Source: Burkholderia diffusa
GTDB taxonomy: Bacteria; Pseudomonadota; Gammaproteobacteria; Burkholderiales; Burkholderiaceae
Reading direction: 5' to 3'
Assembly (NCBI RefSeq): GCF_902499115.1
Contig: NZ_CABVPN010000009.1
Location: 124,001 to 188,000 of the forward strand
Length of the DNA: 64,000 bases
Below, in pieces: positions 62,895 to 64,000 of this stretch; the first letter of the stretch is position 1, and each line of letters begins with the position of its first letter. Below the pieces are notes generated by a model. That model searched no databases. It was not told the DNA's origin and was given only the letters and a program-made list of their open reading frames with translations. The translations under genes and the position numbers were made by a program.

Positions 62895-64000
62895 TCACGG
62901 CGCGAAGAACACGTCGGTGCGGTTCGTCAGGTTGCCCGCGTTGGTCTGGACGAAGAACGGATGGAACGACGACGACGGCAGCACGTCGAGCCCCTGGTAA
63001 TCACCGATGAAGAAGCCCTCCGCGTTCGGCGCGAGCTTCATGTCGAACGGGCCGCCGACGCGCCGCTCGTCGGCGAACGTGGTGCCGCCGTCGTGCGAGA
63101 TCTTGCGCCAGAACCCGGTCGGCAGCGTCGTCGTGTTGCCGGCCTGCAGGTCGCGGAAGTCGTAGTAGGTGACCATCACCGAGCCGGCATTGTCGACGCG
63201 CACCGACGGATTGAACGCGGCACGCCCGGTCGGCGTGTTCACTTGCAGCGGCGCGCTCCAGCTCGCGCCGCCGTCCTTCGACGTCGACAGCGCGATCTCG
63301 TCGTAGTTGCCGCCGTTGAAGCGGCTGTCCTGCCAGACGACGTACAGTTGCCCGGATGCCGGATCGATCGCGGGCTCCGGAATGATGTCGCCGGTGCGTA
63401 CCGGTTCGCCGGTGTTCGGATCGGTCACGCCGACCGTCTGCAGCCCGGCGATCACCTGCGGCTTCGTCCAGGTCGCGCCGTCGTCGGTCGACTTGATGAA
63501 CGCGACCTTGCCGGCCGCCTTGCTGAACGGCGGCTGGATCAGGTCGAAGAAGTCGTAGAGCGTACCGGTCTTCGGGTCGACGACGATCTGGTTGCCGATC
63601 GTCTGCTGACGCGACGGCACGTTGACGATGACTTTCGCTCTGCTCCACGTCTTGCCGCCATCGACCGTCTTCGAGAAGAATGTCGGCCCGCGATATGCCT
63701 GCGTGTGCAGGTTCGCATACGGGTTGCCGTTCGGCAGTTCGAGGCGGTCCCACACCGCGTAGGCCGTGCCGGCCTTCACCGGGTTCGCCGTGACCGATTC
63801 CTTGTCGTTGAAGAACTGCGTCGTCGGTTCGTCGTTCGCGATCAGTACGGCCGGGCTGCTCCACGTCTGTCCGCCGTCGGTCGACACCGAGGCCGCGACC
63901 GCATTGCCGTTGTTCGACTGGTTGAACGAGATCGATACCGAATACGCGGTGCCGTCGGGCCCGAACGACACCCACGGATCTGACGCGCGCTCGTACTTGA
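62895..64000 (-). CDS. Sialidase-fold (BNR repeat) protein, 5' end beyond the window
   Basis: About 368 residues are present; the open frame continues through the right edge (KYERASDPWVSFGPDG), so the start lies outside. Repeated Asp-box motifs (S-x-D-x-G-x-T-W: STDGGQTWS, TVDGGKTWS, STDDGATWT, SKDGGASWS, SHDGGTTF) mark a six-bladed beta-propeller of the sialidase/exo-alpha-sialidase fold. Catalytic residues for a true sialidase could not be confirmed. It is probably an exported hydrolase or binding protein, but the N-terminus needed to check this is missing. It converges on adhA. Confidence 0.85.
   Translation of the reverse strand, partial: KYERASDPWVSFGPDGTAYSVSISFNQSNNGNAVAASVSTDGGQTWSSPAVLIANDEPTTQFFNDKESVTANPVKAGTAYAVWDRLELPNGNPYANLHTQAYRGPTFFSKTVDGGKTWSRAKVIVNVPSRQQTIGNQIVVDPKTGTLYDFFDLIQPPFSKAAGKVAFIKSTDDGATWTKPQVIAGLQTVGVTDPNTGEPVRTGDIIPEPAIDPASGQLYVVWQDSRFNGGNYDEIALSTSKDGGASWSAPLQVNTPTGRAAFNPSVRVDNAGSVMVTYYDFRDLQAGNTTTLPTGFWRKISHDGGTTFADERRVGGPFDMKLAPNAEGFFIGDYQGLDVLPSSSFHPFFVQTNAGNLTNRTDVFFAP

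Overview
This 64 kb window is high-GC, densely coding DNA from a beta-proteobacterium. The GC-rich codon choice, the extended second IF-1, the RND/DUF1302/DUF1329 proteins, GTP-type PEP carboxykinase, isocitrate lyase and the many short-chain dehydrogenases (SDRs) all fit Burkholderia, most likely the cepacia complex. A secondary replicon is plausible but not proven. No rRNA, tRNA, CRISPR array, transposase or phage gene was recognised.

Region 1 (1-19868) looks like a catabolic locus for a polycyclic, possibly steroid-like, compound. It has an RND exporter followed by a KshA-like Rieske oxygenase. A leftward operon encodes two envelope proteins (DUF1302, DUF1329) and then the meta-cleavage lower pathway: hydratase, acylating aldehyde dehydrogenase and hydroxy-oxovalerate aldolase. 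Diverging from this is a rightward set: a carbon-carbon bond hydrolase of the HsaD/BphD type, an SDR, both ETF subunits and a PaaY-like protein. No ring-cleaving dioxygenase is present, so the pathway is incomplete here. Inserted in the region are a cold-shock gene, a second initiation factor IF-1, a phosphoesterase with a small coupled gene, and a multidrug MFS pump.

Region 2 (20131-35638) is mixed. It holds an MFS transporter, a putative copper/metal module (DUF1326, DUF2182, CusF-like), a glyoxalase-like protein, an Lrp regulator diverging from a LysE exporter, and a BtuB-type receptor behind a clear cobalamin riboswitch. An AraC regulator faces an operon of two small A/B-barrel proteins, a quinone oxidoreductase and two SDRs. 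A leftward operon follows with a YbaK-like deacylase, a YheO/DauR-like regulator and a PLP dehydratase.

Region 3 (35639-51158) places two gluconeogenic/glyoxylate genes, aceA and pckG, among a second catabolic-looking group of SDRs, SnoaL-like proteins, an EthD-like protein and a KstD-like flavoprotein. Growth on a compound that yields acetyl-CoA, propionyl-CoA or pyruvate would need both parts, so the association is suggestive, but joint regulation is not shown.

Region 4 (51159-64000) holds a Tat-exported phosphoesterase, a second FtsH, trehalose-6-phosphate synthase (otsA), a chemoreceptor, a ZnuD-like TonB receptor diverging from a zinc alcohol dehydrogenase with a Zur-like box between them, and the C-terminal part of a sialidase-fold (BNR) protein cut by the window end. 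Several strong intrinsic terminators separate the units.
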